The notes under the pieces were generated by a model that worked only from the letters and a program-made list of their open reading frames with translations, did not search any database and had not been told where the DNA came from. From the NCBI RefSeq assembly GCF_020829445.1, contig NZ_JAIVFV010000039.1, forward strand, positions 1 to 46,316: a stretch of DNA of 46,316 nucleotides. The letters run 5' to 3'. The translations under genes and the position numbers were made by a program. Every line of letters starts with the position of its first letter. Positions within the stretch are counted from its first letter, which is position 1. The DNA comes from Nostoc sp. CHAB 5836 (GTDB lineage Bacteria; Cyanobacteriota; Cyanobacteriia; Cyanobacteriales; Nostocaceae). Positions 1 to 8,038 of the stretch are shown one piece after another.

Positions 1-1
1 T

Positions 2-493
2 AGAAGAAAGAAGGGAAGTAATAGACGTAAAAAAGCGATTATAAAGTTAGGTAAACAACATCAGAAAGTCGCTGATACTAGAAAGGATTTTCACTTCAAG
101 ACAGCAAACAACTTACTCAAAAAGTATGATGTTGTCGCAGTAGAAAAATGGAATATCAAAGGACTAGCTAAAACAAGATTGGCTAAAAGTGTAAACGATA
201 GCGTAGCGTTAGCGAGTCTTCGAGCGTCTGCCGGATGGGGACAGTTTTTCTCAATACTAACAGTCAAAGCCGAAAATGCTGGACTCAAAGTAATTGCTGT
301 AAACCCAAACGGCACAAGCTCTGAATGTTCTAATTGTGGCACTAAGGTAATAAAGTCGCTGTCAGAAAGAACGCACAATTGCCCTAATTGTAAAGTTAGT
401 TTGTGCAGGGATCTGAATGCCTCTATAAACATAAAGGCGCGTGGGACGCACGCCCTCAAAGCTCAGGTTATGTCTTCATTCAAGAGTCTCTGA
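2..493 (+). CDS. tnpB: TnpB (IS200/IS605 OrfB) RNA-guided nuclease, 3' part only
   Basis: This is the C-terminal part of an IS605-type TnpB; the frame is open to the left edge, so the N-terminus and the first catalytic Asp are outside the window. Visible are the RuvC Glu region (VVAVEKWN), the zinc ribbon with two CxxC pairs (CSNCG and CPNCK) and the final RDLNAS motif carrying the last catalytic Asp. TnpB proteins are RNA-guided DNA nucleases that help IS605 elements persist; the guide comes from the element's right end, which follows here at 498-528. No tnpA is visible. Oddity: about ten residues ([10 protein letters not shown], bases 200-229) are inserted where the family normally runs directly from a KS(V/I)ND motif into AGWGQF. 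I therefore cannot tell whether the protein is active. An ATG at 179 is internal and not the real start. Confidence 0.9.
   Translation, partial: RRKKGSNRRKKAIIKLGKQHQKVADTRKDFHFKTANNLLKKYDVVAVEKWNIKGLAKTRLAKSVNDSVALASLRASAGWGQFFSILTVKAENAGLKVIAVNPNGTSSECSNCGTKVIKSLSERTHNCPNCKVSLCRDLNASINIKARGTHALKAQVMSSFKSL
200..229 (+). repeat. In-frame 30-bp small dispersed repeat inside tnpB
   Basis: Thirty bases rich in GCGTAGCG, TTAGCGAG and GAGCGTCT interrupt a conserved part of tnpB without breaking the frame. Similar GCGTAGCG/GACGCTACGCG words occur in repeats at 25880, 31840 and 37200. This looks like a very small mobile repeat of the SDR kind known in Nostoc genomes. That it is an insertion is inferred from recall of the family pattern, not from an alignment. 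Confidence 0.55.
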
Positions 494-497
494 GAAG

Positions 498-528
498 CCT
501 ACACCGACCTGTACTCAGGCGGTGTAGG
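498..528 (+). ncRNA. IS605 right-end hairpin, probable omega-RNA (reRNA) scaffold
   Basis: Five bases after the tnpB stop, CCTACACCG and CGGTGTAGG form a 9-bp perfect stem with a 13-base loop, followed by GTACGTCACG. In IS605 elements the tnpB 3' end plus the right end encode the guide RNA, whose scaffold ends in such a hairpin with the guide lying just outside. The same layout with different stem bases is seen on the minus strand at 44781-44880, which supports a selected RNA structure. The exact RNA limits are not known. Confidence 0.6.
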
Positions 529-599
529 TACGTCACGATAAAATCATTATCCCCAATGCCAAATTACCGCCAGGGGTATTTCAGCCTAGACATAAACCA

Positions 600-648
600 C
601 CCGGAACTTCAGTTCCGGGTTCATAGCTAAAGTCCGTTAAAACGGACT
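600..648. repeat. Tandem double-hairpin repeat, copy 1
   Basis: Stem 1 is CCCGGAACT/AGTTCCGGG (600-619). After the spacer TTCATAGCTAA comes stem 2, AGTCCGTT/AACGGACT (631-648). The whole unit recurs at 18574-18622 with a compensated base-pair change in stem 1, and a more diverged copy lies at 46240-46289. Copies 1 and 2 are both followed by ATAACCCAATACGCTT, so they abut the end of a CAATAC-type MITE. Confidence 0.75.
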
Positions 649-654
649 ATAACC

Positions 655-827
655 CAATACGCTTGGGATAAGCATTTCTTCCTTCTCTCTTCTCTTCCTT
701 TGCGTCCTTCTCTTACGAGACGCACTCGCGTTGGCGTCCTTCTCCCAGGGGGAGACGCACTCGCGTTTGCGGTTCGTTAAAAAAACTCACTTTTACTGAG
801 AGTTTTAGCCTTAACCCAAGCGTATTG
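655..827. mobile_element. CAATAC-family MITE, 173 bp
   Basis: The ends are CAATACGCTTGGGATAAG and CTTAACCCAAGCGTATTG, an 18-bp terminal inverted repeat with one mismatch. The inside is a CT-rich tract with small repeats (TTACGAGACGCACTCGCG and CCCAGGGGGAGACGCACT) and a GCGGTTCGTTAAAAAA core shared with other families in the window. It has no coding capacity. No flanking duplication is visible, probably because neighbouring repeats have reshaped the left edge. Confidence 0.75.
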
Positions 828-849
828 GAACAGACCCAACCCTTGAAGG

Positions 850-917
850 GTTGGCCAATCTTCAAAGCCCCTCTCCGAAGCGGAGAGGGGTTTGGGGAGA
901 GGTCTGCCGACTTGTGT
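850..917. repeat. Dispersed repeat with CTCCG-CGGAG hairpin
   Basis: This stretch matches 26047-26108 almost base for base. Its hairpin loop reads AAG here and CTT there, inside the same CTCCG/CGGAG stem. It is followed by a G-rich AAGGGGGGTTAGGGGGGATC tract. No gene is visible between 630 and 1041; the stretch is all repeats. Confidence 0.6.
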
Positions 918-984
918 CTTTCTAAGGGGGGTTAGGGGGGATCTAAAAGTGCCTAAAATTACAGCCGAGCAAGACCACTTTCGC

Positions 985-1036
985 TATTAGACTCAGAATT
1001 AATTCTGAGGCGGGCTAGATGAGAATGAAATAGCCC
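985..1036 (-). terminator. Repeat-derived hairpins at the 3' end of the PBP gene
   Basis: An 18-bp perfect palindrome (CTCAGAATT/AATTCTGAG, 992-1009) is followed by a GGGCTA...TAGCCC stem (1012-1036) that ends five bases before the stop of the minus-strand PBP gene. The same repeat lies in the same place after moeA (19043-19103). It could act as a transcription end or mRNA 3' stabiliser. There is no strong U-run, so the terminator role is inferred. Confidence 0.45.
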
Positions 1037-1041
1037 TGAAA

Positions 1042-3312
1042 TCACCGCGCAATTCTCCGCATATAATTGCCCCATAACTGAGCTGCTTGAGCGCTGCTAC
1101 CAGATGTCGGGGAATTATTGTCATTTCCCAGCCAAACGCCAGTTACAAGTCGCTGACTGGGGATAAAACCTATGAACCACAAATCAACGTTTTTATCAGT
1201 CGTGCCAGTTTTACCAGCTTCCCCTAGTCCAATGGCAGCACTACGACCAGTACCTCTTGTGACTACGCCGCGCATCAAACTAGTCATTTCATCGGCGACG
1301 CCATTTGTCAGCACTTGTTTGTTAGCAGCCGGATCTTGGTCGAAGGAGTAGATTACACGACAGGTTTTGATATCATTGCGATCGCGGCAATCACCACTAT
1401 CTAAAATTCGATTGATGGCATGGGGACGATTCGACACACCTCGATTACCAATAGCGCCAAAAGCACCAGTCATTTCCAAAACATTGACCACGCTTTGACC
1501 TAGTACTAAGCCAGGAACCGGATCGAGGTTTGACTTTACCCCCAAACGCTGCGCCATTGCCACGACTTTATCCAGCCCGACTTCTTTGGCAACTCGCAGG
1601 GCGATGGGATTTTCTGAAAGCGCTAGTCCGGTGGCAATATCTAAGCTAGTGTCTGCACCAGCACGACAGGGTTTATAAGTAAAGCCTTGCCAAGTGAAAG
1701 GAGCGCAGGAATAACTTTTTGATGGTGAAATTCCCTGTTGAATAGCGGCGGTGTAAGCAAAGATTTTGAAAGTGGAACCTGGCTGTCTTTTGGCTTGAAC
1801 AGCACGATTAAACTGACTTTTTCTATAATCAGTCCCGCCCACCATTGCTAGGATGCTGCCTGTACTAGAGTCAAGAGTTACCAAAGCCCCTTGAGAAAAA
1901 TTAAAATTTCTACCAGCGTTGTTCACCGAATTACTCAACGCTGCTTCTGCTTGCCTTTGTATGGCTGGATCAAGGTTGGTTTCAATGATATAGTTTCCTT
2001 CCCTTGCAGCTCCCTCCCCCAAGATTGATTCCAGTTCAGAGAAGACGTAACTGTAAAAATAAGGAGCGATGGTTTTGGCTTGCTGTTCGCAGACTTTAGG
2101 ACTAACTTGAACGGTGGAGCGTCTCGCTCGGTTAGCATCTTCAGGTTTAATTTTGCCCATCTCCAGCAACCGCTTAATCACGCGATTCCGGTATTCGGCT
2201 GCTTCTAGCTTATTTGGCCCATCTCCACAAAAATCGAACCCGTTGGGAGCTGGTAGAATCCCTACCAATGTTGCTGCTTCTGCCAAAGTTAAGTCTTTAG
2301 CCGACTTTTCAAAGTAATATCGGGCTGCATCCTCAAAGCCAGAGGTATCTCCCCCCAAAAAAACCCGATTTAAGTACATCAGCAAAATATCATCTTTGCT
2401 GTAAAAGGTTTCAAGCTTTAGGGCGACAACGGCCTCCCGCAATTTGCGTCCAAGGGTATCCTGTCTGCCTACATACTCGCGGAACAAACTGCGGGCAACT
2501 TGCTGGGTAACAGTGCTGGCTCCTTGTTGTACATCTCCACTGCGGCTATTGATCAATACGGCTCGTAAGATCCCCAGAGGGTCAACCCCAAAGTGCCAAT
2601 AATAACGACTATCCTCTGAAGCCACCACCGCAGCAGGCAAATAAGGGCCAAATTCCTCTAAACGTTTCATGTCTACATGAGAGGTAGTCCGAGGCTCTCT
2701 CAGGGGAGTGGCTCCATCACGGGCGTAAACAACTACTGGGGCGCGTGTAGCTGTAGGTAAAGGTTTAACTGAAAATTTCAGCCATTCGACACCAATCACT
2801 AAGGCTAACAGGGCACTGACGCCACCGATACCATAAGCTGTCCAACTTGTAGCTTTGACATACCAGGCTGGTGGATCGACGTATTGCAACCGCACGGAAG
2901 CGGCGAGTTCTGGGGGGCCCAGAGTCAGAATATCGCCGTGACGTAGTTCCAGGGAATTAATGCGACGCTTCCCCCGATAAATGCCATTGGTGGAGTTTTC
3001 GTCTTTGATGACGAAAACTGAGGTGCTATGAGTATAATTCCGCGATAGCGACAGGTGAATTTGGCTGACAACAGGGTTACGGATGACGATATCGCTGGAT
3101 TTGGAACTACGGCCTAAAATATAGCGATCGCCCAACAGTGGATATACCTCTGCCTTATCCGCCCCCGCATCCTGCACCCAAAGTTCTGGTACCTTGGCAT
3201 TAGGCTTGAGGGCCAATTTGGAAAAATCGACCCTAGCTTGAATAGTATGTACTGCTTGAGTCAGTTGACCTAGTAACGTTTGTGGCTTGTGAGGGGGTTG
3301 GGGAGAACTCAT
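1042..3312 (-). CDS. Bifunctional class A penicillin-binding protein with N-terminal FHA domain
   Basis: The 756-residue protein polymerises and cross-links peptidoglycan in the periplasm. Order of parts: FHA domain at about 57-143 (LGRSSKSSD, then SQIHLS and STNG motifs), one membrane helix at about 156-178, glycosyltransferase-51 domain at about 205-390 with the catalytic Glu in SED (E233), and transpeptidase at about 450-740 with S513-T-F-K516, S566-E-N and K701-T-G. All catalytic residues are present, so it should work. The FHA domain faces the cytoplasm and normally binds phosphothreonine, which suggests control by a Ser/Thr kinase. The start ATG at 3312 gives a full FHA domain. The nearest family is PBP1A/MrcA-like; I do not assign a symbol because cyanobacteria hold several paralogues. 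Confidence 0.92.
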   Translation of the reverse strand: MSSPQPPHKPQTLLGQLTQAVHTIQARVDFSKLALKPNAKVPELWVQDAGADKAEVYPLLGDRYILGRSSKSSDIVIRNPVVSQIHLSLSRNYTHSTSVFVIKDENSTNGIYRGKRRINSLELRHGDILTLGPPELAASVRLQYVDPPAWYVKATSWTAYGIGGVSALLALVIGVEWLKFSVKPLPTATRAPVVVYARDGATPLREPRTTSHVDMKRLEEFGPYLPAAVVASEDSRYYWHFGVDPLGILRAVLINSRSGDVQQGASTVTQQVARSLFREYVGRQDTLGRKLREAVVALKLETFYSKDDILLMYLNRVFLGGDTSGFEDAARYYFEKSAKDLTLAEAATLVGILPAPNGFDFCGDGPNKLEAAEYRNRVIKRLLEMGKIKPEDANRARRSTVQVSPKVCEQQAKTIAPYFYSYVFSELESILGEGAAREGNYIIETNLDPAIQRQAEAALSNSVNNAGRNFNFSQGALVTLDSSTGSILAMVGGTDYRKSQFNRAVQAKRQPGSTFKIFAYTAAIQQGISPSKSYSCAPFTWQGFTYKPCRAGADTSLDIATGLALSENPIALRVAKEVGLDKVVAMAQRLGVKSNLDPVPGLVLGQSVVNVLEMTGAFGAIGNRGVSNRPHAINRILDSGDCRDRNDIKTCRVIYSFDQDPAANKQVLTNGVADEMTSLMRGVVTRGTGRSAAIGLGEAGKTGTTDKNVDLWFIGFIPSQRLVTGVWLGNDNNSPTSGSSAQAAQLWGNYMRRIAR

Positions 3313-3745
3313 CGGCTATTTACATCATAGTTTTTAGTGAAGAATCGGGCGAATTAGAATTTGGATGTTAATCTTCCATCATTTTACTCATAAGCCAAAG
3401 CATAAATTGGCTATACGTAACTTTTTGATCTAGTTTATACTTAAAATTAGCTGATCAGCATCATTATTAATTTGTTATTTTCGTCACTTCTTTCTACAAT
3501 CACAAATTTCTATCCATTGTCAAAGGCTTATTATATCTAAACATTTAGTAATTCAATAACTACAAGTCTTATTTTTCTTTTTGTAAATTTAAACACTAAT
3601 TATCAATAAACAACATATTCAATTTCTGCCAATTTTACAATCCACATATTCGGAAACAAACTTAAATATCTTCATTTAGGAAGGTTTTCTAAAATCTCAT
3701 TATGTGTTTTAATAGGTCGAGTGTTCCGTTGAGGTTAATTTCAGA
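3313..3745. other. AT-rich divergent intergenic region
   Basis: These 433 bases lie between the divergent PBP gene and the secreted-protein gene. They are very AT-rich and contain none of the repeats found elsewhere in the window. They presumably hold both promoters, but I see no element good enough to name. Confidence 0.5.
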
Positions 3746-4447
3746 ATGATGGGAAAATCTCTGACCCTGATTGGTACAGCTTTATCTTTGGCACTGACCA
3801 CAAATATTGCTGTTGCTGAATCTAGTAAATCCTTCATAGCCCAATCCAGTAGCAACTCCACCAGTTCAACGGAAGTCTACTTGGGTCCAGGCGCTCTGGA
3901 AATCCTGTGTGAGCGCTCCCCGCAAAATTCTCGCTGTCCCAATGGCACACCAATTAACGGCCCTAGTAGCAGTACAGCACCAGTTGAAACCACGCCATCT
4001 GGAAGCACTACAACTACGCCAGAAACCACACCATCTGGATCTAGCGTTCCTGACAGCACAACTCCAGCACCAGAAACCATTACACCGCCTGGATCTAGCA
4101 TTCCTGACAGCACAACTCCAGCACCAGGAACCGTTACCCCTTCTGAACCTGAAGCTCCTACCAACTTAACTCCAGCACCAGAAACCACACCACCTGGATC
4201 TAGCATTCCTGACAGCACAACTCCAGCACCAGAAACCGTTACCCCTTCTGAACCTGGCGCTCCTACCAACTTAAATCCAGCACCAGGAACCGTCACCCCA
4301 CCAGAATCTGGCACTCCTGGCAGCACTACCGAACCAGGAAGCGCAACTCCACCTGAGTCTGGCACCCCTGGCAGCACCACCGAACCAAGTAGCTCTCCCA
4401 GTACTCCCAGCTCTAGTTCGCCAACAACTCCTAGCACAGGTAATTAA
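3746..4447 (+). CDS. Secreted Pro/Thr/Ser-rich repeat protein, unknown function
   Basis: The protein has 233 residues. Residues 1-24 form a signal peptide with an AVA|ES cleavage site. A short ordered region follows (LGPGALEILCERSP..SRCPNG, about residues 46-70) with two cysteines; it looks like the conserved part of a small cyanobacterial family. The rest, from about 71 to the end, is low complexity built from units such as GSSIPDSTTPAPET and PESGTPGSTTEP. It should be an unfolded, wall- or surface-exposed stalk. The repeats make the opposite strand open as well (3877-4437), which is an artefact. Two adjacent ATGs (3746 and 3749) are possible starts. The neighbours do not reveal a role. Confidence 0.8.
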   Translation: MMGKSLTLIGTALSLALTTNIAVAESSKSFIAQSSSNSTSSTEVYLGPGALEILCERSPQNSRCPNGTPINGPSSSTAPVETTPSGSTTTTPETTPSGSSVPDSTTPAPETITPPGSSIPDSTTPAPGTVTPSEPEAPTNLTPAPETTPPGSSIPDSTTPAPETVTPSEPGAPTNLNPAPGTVTPPESGTPGSTTEPGSATPPESGTPGSTTEPSSSPSTPSSSSPTTPSTGN

Positions 4448-4610
4448 ATTAAAAGCTGGGGCATAATCTGAATACTAGTTTGCCATCAGCGATCGCCAGT
4501 ACACCTTGACTTTTTGCACCACTTCTCAAAACTGGTGTACGATCAAAATCTCTGGAACCCGTAGATCAAGTCTTCGCATATAGCACTGAGCAAGGATTTC
4601 AGTAATCGAT

Positions 4611-4635
4611 AGCCTGGGATAATCAATCCCAGGCT
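4611..4635. terminator. 10-bp perfect inverted repeat downstream of the secreted-protein gene
   Basis: AGCCTGGGAT and ATCCCAGGCT pair over 10 bp with a 5-base loop, 160 bases after the stop at 4447. There is only a weak T-rich tail, so termination is possible but not certain. Confidence 0.4.
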
Positions 4636-4760
4636 TACTACTTTAACAGTTATCAAGTATCCGCATTATCAGTTAATTTTTCCGTATTGAGTTAGAGTCC
4701 CTCATTTCTAAAAATGGCGTGTTTGGTGTCGGGGTCAAATCCCCGCACTGTTACTGTGAT

Positions 4761-4794
4761 CACTGATAACTGTTAACTGTTAACTGTTCACTGA
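4761..4794. repeat. Short heptamer repeat (AACTGTT), STRR type
   Basis: A few tandem copies of AACTGTT lie just past the 3' end of lspA. The rest of 4448-4795 holds the inverted repeat above and a small GGGG/CCCC hairpin near 4730, and no gene. Confidence 0.55.
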
Positions 4795-4795
4795 T

Positions 4796-5272
4796 TTAAT
4801 CCCACCTGCTATTTGAAGTCGGTGTTTTTTGCAAAGAAGCCATTAACAGGCAAACAATACCGATACTAATAAATGAATCTGCGATATTAAACACAGGAAA
4901 GTTAATCAGGCGAAAATCAAGAAAATCAACTACGTAGCCTAAAACAAAGCGATCAATACCGTTGCCCATTGCTCCGCCTAAAATCAAACCATAGCCCAAC
5001 TGATCCCAGAAATTTAACGTTGGGCCAAAGGAAGCTAATCCTATCAATACTAAACTCACCCCTAAAGATAGCCAGCGCAACCACTCTACTTTCCCAGTGA
5101 ATAGACTAAAAGCGGCACCAGTGTTAGTCACATAGGTAAAATGAAATATTCCAGGTAAAAGTGGAAGTGTCTGCTCCAAGCTAAAGGTTTGCACCACCCA
5201 GTATTTTGTTATTTGGTCTAAGAAAAAAGCTATGAAGGCAGCGATCCAAAAAAGGCGATTTTTTAAACGCAT
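4796..5272 (-). CDS. lspA: Lipoprotein signal peptidase II
   Basis: The 158-residue inner-membrane aspartyl protease removes signal peptides from diacylglyceryl-prolipoproteins. Four hydrophobic segments are visible. Family motifs are NTGAAFSLF (about 50-58), GNGIDR (103-108) and a VVDF...FNIAD stretch with the catalytic pair D116 and D132. The length is normal. PstS, encoded 1.3 kb away, is a likely lipoprotein substrate. The gene lies downstream of bioY on the same strand; the 136-base gap is filled by a heptamer array, so co-transcription is possible. The ATG at 5272 is the natural start. Confidence 0.96.
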   Translation of the reverse strand: MRLKNRLFWIAAFIAFFLDQITKYWVVQTFSLEQTLPLLPGIFHFTYVTNTGAAFSLFTGKVEWLRWLSLGVSLVLIGLASFGPTLNFWDQLGYGLILGGAMGNGIDRFVLGYVVDFLDFRLINFPVFNIADSFISIGIVCLLMASLQKTPTSNSRWD

Positions 5273-5281
5273 GGTGAATTA

Positions 5282-5369
5282 GTCATTGGTCATTGGTCAT
5301 TGGTCATTGGTCATTGGTCATTGGTCATTGGTCATTGGTTATTGGTTATTGGTTATTGGTTATTGGTCA
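5282..5369. repeat. STRR heptamer array (GTCATTG/GTTATTG)
   Basis: About a dozen perfect or near-perfect 7-bp units run head to tail between bioY and lspA: first GTCATTG units, then GTTATTG units. The block structure of the variant suggests it spread by slippage. Related heptamers occur near 43290 and 43425. Confidence 0.9.
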
Positions 5370-5408
5370 TGAGTTTTTCACAAATGACAAAGGACGAAGG
5401 ACAATGAA

Positions 5409-5996
5409 CTAATAAAACATTAAGTGACGCAATACATATGCTATTACAGTAACGGCACAGACCACAGTTAGTTGTCCTGGTAGTGCAAACCAGGAGTATC
5501 TGAGCATTGCTTGCATCAAGGGTAGATTTTCTGTGCCTTTCCACTGAAAAAGATAACTAATAATCAAATAAGTAATACCGCATACGTGGAGAGTTAACAA
5601 GCCACAGATGCAACTAAAGCCAAGAGTTTCTAGTCGAGGTCTAGCTTTAAAGGCGAACAAGCCACAAATCCAAGCTCCAGGAATAAAGCCTAGTAGATAG
5701 CCAAACTGAGATAGCTTGACATAACCAATACCGCCGCCATCGGCAAATACAGGTAATAAGGTTAACCCCATGACTAAGTAGGCAATTTGTGAGAGCGCAC
5801 CGGCACTTTTGCCCCCTAAACAACCCACCAACAGTACTGCGCCAATTTGAAAATTGACACCTAAAGAAAAAGTCTGGATTCCGTGCTGACTCCAAGTCCA
5901 AGGTAAGGTGATGCCATAAACTTCTAAGAAGGTGCCACCCATTGTTAGGAGTAAGCCAATCATAGACCATAGTAATTGATTGGAAGCTGCAAACAT
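5409..5996 (-). CDS. bioY: BioY biotin transporter, ECF S-component
   Basis: The 195-residue membrane protein is the biotin-binding subunit of an energy-coupling-factor transporter. It has about six hydrophobic segments and the BioY-like core with GVNFQIGAVLLVG, a G-G-G-I-G-Y-V-K-L-S-Q loop (about residues 94-104) and GYLLGFIPGAW. No EcfA/EcfT genes lie nearby; cyanobacterial BioY proteins are commonly solitary and borrow these parts or work alone. It precedes lspA on the same strand. An overlapping minus-strand frame at 5647-6060 is a shadow. Confidence 0.92.
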   Translation of the reverse strand: MFAASNQLLWSMIGLLLTMGGTFLEVYGITLPWTWSQHGIQTFSLGVNFQIGAVLLVGCLGGKSAGALSQIAYLVMGLTLLPVFADGGGIGYVKLSQFGYLLGFIPGAWICGLFAFKARPRLETLGFSCICGLLTLHVCGITYLIISYLFQWKGTENLPLMQAMLRYSWFALPGQLTVVCAVTVIAYVLRHLMFY

Positions 5997-6053
5997 TTAT
6001 CAGCCGACCAGGAAAAGGCAAAAAGTAAAACCAACAGCAACCAGTATAAACAT

Positions 6054-6133
6054 TAGACATCTAGTGAAATTAAATATGCGTTACCCAGAACCCTTGTAGA
6101 GACGTAGCAGTGCTACGTCTTACATTCTTTTTC
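6054..6133. repeat. TAGACATCT...palindrome dispersed repeat, copy A
   Basis: It starts TAGACATCTAGTGAAATT and contains GTAGAGACGTAGCAG with its reverse complement, a nearly perfect 28-base palindrome. Copy B (25654-25728) and an inverted, shorter copy C (44687-44757) match it. It lies upstream of bioY. Confidence 0.75.
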
Positions 6134-6268
6134 ACTCCTATGTCTATTAATATTGAAATTAAATTTGTGCTGACATCTTAAGAACTAGCATATTTTATTT
6201 TGCCTTTTTGGTATGTAATTTTTCAGTTGTGCGAATTGCGGCTTAGATGTCTATTGTCTGATTTTATA

Positions 6269-6349
6269 AAATACTCAACTATTTCTTGTGGGGCGCTCGT
6301 GTCGCCCACCCCACACACAAGATTGAATAATTTATTGGAAGTTCCCAAA
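6269..6349. repeat. TCTTGTGGGG hairpin repeat
   Basis: The segment has TTCTTGTGGGGCGCTCG followed by complementary CCCACCCCACACACAAGA, flanked by AATACTCAACT and TTATTGGAAGTTCCC. Related copies lie at 20416-20495 and 46141-46190, and an exploded copy is at 15491-16236. Confidence 0.65.
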
Positions 6350-6478
6350 GGGAGAGAGGCTTTGAATCTTACTCCTCTTGCCTTGCTCCTAGAATCAGGT
6401 ATAAGTATAAAATTTATCAACCAAAACTAGAAATAAGGATTTGCTCTTGATCAAAAAAACAAGCATTATTTTGGACTT

Positions 6479-6508
6479 ATTAACCTATTGTTAATCTCAA
6501 ACGTTGTC
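6479..6508 (+). promoter_or_regulatory. Pho-box-like site upstream of pstS
   Basis: ATTAACCT-att-GTTAATCT-caa-ACGTTGTC: two good octamers and a weak third, each separated by 3 bases, 56 bases before the pstS start. Cyanobacterial PhoB/SphR sites are direct repeats of this type with 3-base spacers. A further CTAACCTA lies at 6531-6538. This fits induction by phosphate shortage. Binding is inferred. Confidence 0.6.
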
Positions 6509-6563
6509 CTTTAAGGGTATCTTAGAAACGCTAACCTAAAAAATTACTAAAAAATTTATAGCA

Positions 6564-7748
6564 ATGCTCTCACGTCTTAGTGCAATAAAAACTCGCCGCC
6601 TCACAGGTACAATTTCCGTGTTAGCACTGACAATCAGCCTAGCAGCTTGTGGCGGACAGCAAACACCAGATAGCACAGTTACCAAGGATGCACCTTCTGG
6701 CACTGCTACAGATACTACTGCCTCTAGCCCAGCTAAATTAGATTTTGGCGGCACAACTGTCAAGTTAACCGGGGCTGGTGCGTCTTTCCCTGCACCACTT
6801 TACGATACCTGGTTTACGGATTTAAACAAAAAATATCCAAATCTGAAAATTGACTATGCATCAGTTGGTAGCGGTGCTGGAGTTGAGCAATTTATCAAAG
6901 GCACTGTAGACTTTGGTGCCAGCGATGTTGCGATGAAGGATGAAGAAATCCAGAAAGTGCCAGCAGATAAGGGCGTTATTTTACTGCCTGTAACTGCTGG
7001 TAGTATCGTGCTAGCTTACAACTTGCCAGATGTTCCAGAACTCAAGCTACCACGGGCTGTTTACGTCGATATTTTACTAGGTAAAATCAAGTCTTGGGAT
7101 GATGCCCAAATTGCCAAGGCTAACCCAGGTGCAAAACTTCCTAAACAGGCGATTACAGTTGTTTCTCGTTCTGATGGTAGCGGAACCACGGGTGTGTTCA
7201 CAAAACACCTGAGCGCTATCAGCCCGGAGTGGAAGAGTAAAGTTGGCGAAGGCAAAACTGTCAACTGGCCTACAGGAGTGGGTGCTAAGGGTAATGAGGG
7301 TGTTACCGCCCAAATCCAACAAACTCAAGGTTCTATTGGTTATGTCGAGTACGGGTATGCCAAACAAAATAGTCTCAAGTTTGCTGCCTTGGAAAACAAA
7401 GGTGGTCAGTTTGTTGTACCTACTGAAGAGTCAGCCTCTAAAACTCTCGCATCAGTAACTCTACCGCCAGATCTCCGCGCCTTCATTTCCGATCCCGAAG
7501 GAGCTGATTCCTATCCCATTGTCACTTATACCTGGATTTTGGCTTACAAGAAATATGCCGATGCGGTAAAAGCCAAGGCGATGGAAGCCGCGATCGAATA
7601 CGCTTTAACTGAAGGACAGAAGCAGGCTACTGCACTAGGGTATGTTCCTCTACCCGCAAACGTCATCGCAAAGGTGGCTGCTGCGGCCGATCAAATGAGT
7701 CCAGAGTATAAAATTTCCGTTGCCAGTGCTACTAGCGCTAACAAGTAA
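6564..7748 (+). CDS. pstS: Phosphate ABC transporter, substrate-binding lipoprotein PstS
   Basis: The 394-residue periplasmic protein captures phosphate for the Pst transporter. A lipoprotein signal ends in SLAAC with C29 as the lipidated residue. A Ser/Thr-rich linker to about 58 leads to the binding domain with GAGASFPAPLYDTWF (70-84), SVGSGAGVEQF (100-110), DFGASDVAM (117-124) and SRSDGSGTTGVF (201-212), the loops that bind phosphate in PstS proteins. Length and order are normal. It is the first gene of pstS-C-A-B, behind a Pho-box-like site. A 290-base gap with an inserted MITE separates it from pstC. Confidence 0.96.
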   Translation: MLSRLSAIKTRRLTGTISVLALTISLAACGGQQTPDSTVTKDAPSGTATDTTASSPAKLDFGGTTVKLTGAGASFPAPLYDTWFTDLNKKYPNLKIDYASVGSGAGVEQFIKGTVDFGASDVAMKDEEIQKVPADKGVILLPVTAGSIVLAYNLPDVPELKLPRAVYVDILLGKIKSWDDAQIAKANPGAKLPKQAITVVSRSDGSGTTGVFTKHLSAISPEWKSKVGEGKTVNWPTGVGAKGNEGVTAQIQQTQGSIGYVEYGYAKQNSLKFAALENKGGQFVVPTEESASKTLASVTLPPDLRAFISDPEGADSYPIVTYTWILAYKKYADAVKAKAMEAAIEYALTEGQKQATALGYVPLPANVIAKVAAAADQMSPEYKISVASATSANK

Positions 7749-7836
7749 GTATCAAACACGCCTAACAATTAGTATCTGTAAATACTGAGTTGCCAAATAT
7801 ATCAGTTTAAATAGATGATGAGGCAATTTTACTAAT

Positions 7837-7981
7837 AGAACTTACGCAACTGGCATATTATTTGGAGTTTGTAGTGAGGACTTTAGTCCTCAAAATCAGG
7901 GCTGTTCGCGGAGCGTTCCCGTAGGGTAGCCCTTACTACAAACCAACAGCTTTCATTTTTTGTGACACTTGCGTAAGTCCT
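7837..7981. mobile_element. AGGACTTACGCA-family MITE between pstS and pstC
   Basis: The ends are AGAACTTACGCA and TGCGTAAGTCCT. Flanks TACTAAT (left) and AACTAAT (right) look like a 7-bp target duplication with one change. Inside is a long hairpin, GTTTGTAGT...ACTACAAAC. It has no coding capacity. A homologous, inverted and broken copy lies at 16238-16329. Confidence 0.75.
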
Positions 7982-8038
7982 AACTAATTTGGCTGCCTCC
8001 CATATTTTTCTCTGATTGAATTATGAAAGTCGGTATCT

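Noticed and set aside
3877-4437. 186-residue minus-strand ORF opposite the Pro/Thr/Ser-rich gene
   Set aside because: It is open only because the plus-strand codons are repetitive; the plus-strand product has a signal peptide and sensible repeats, the minus one has neither.
4725-4745. tRNA-like T-arm (GGGGTCAAATCCCC)
   Set aside because: No acceptor, D or anticodon arms can be placed around it; no tRNA was found in the window.
5282-5369. Possible CRISPR array from regular repeats
   Set aside because: Units are 7 bp with no spacers; it is a heptamer STRR array. The same holds for 20597-20644 and 21724-21860.
5647-6060. 137-residue minus-strand ORF overlapping bioY
   Set aside because: Different frame of the bioY region, with no domain; bioY has the clear membrane-protein pattern.
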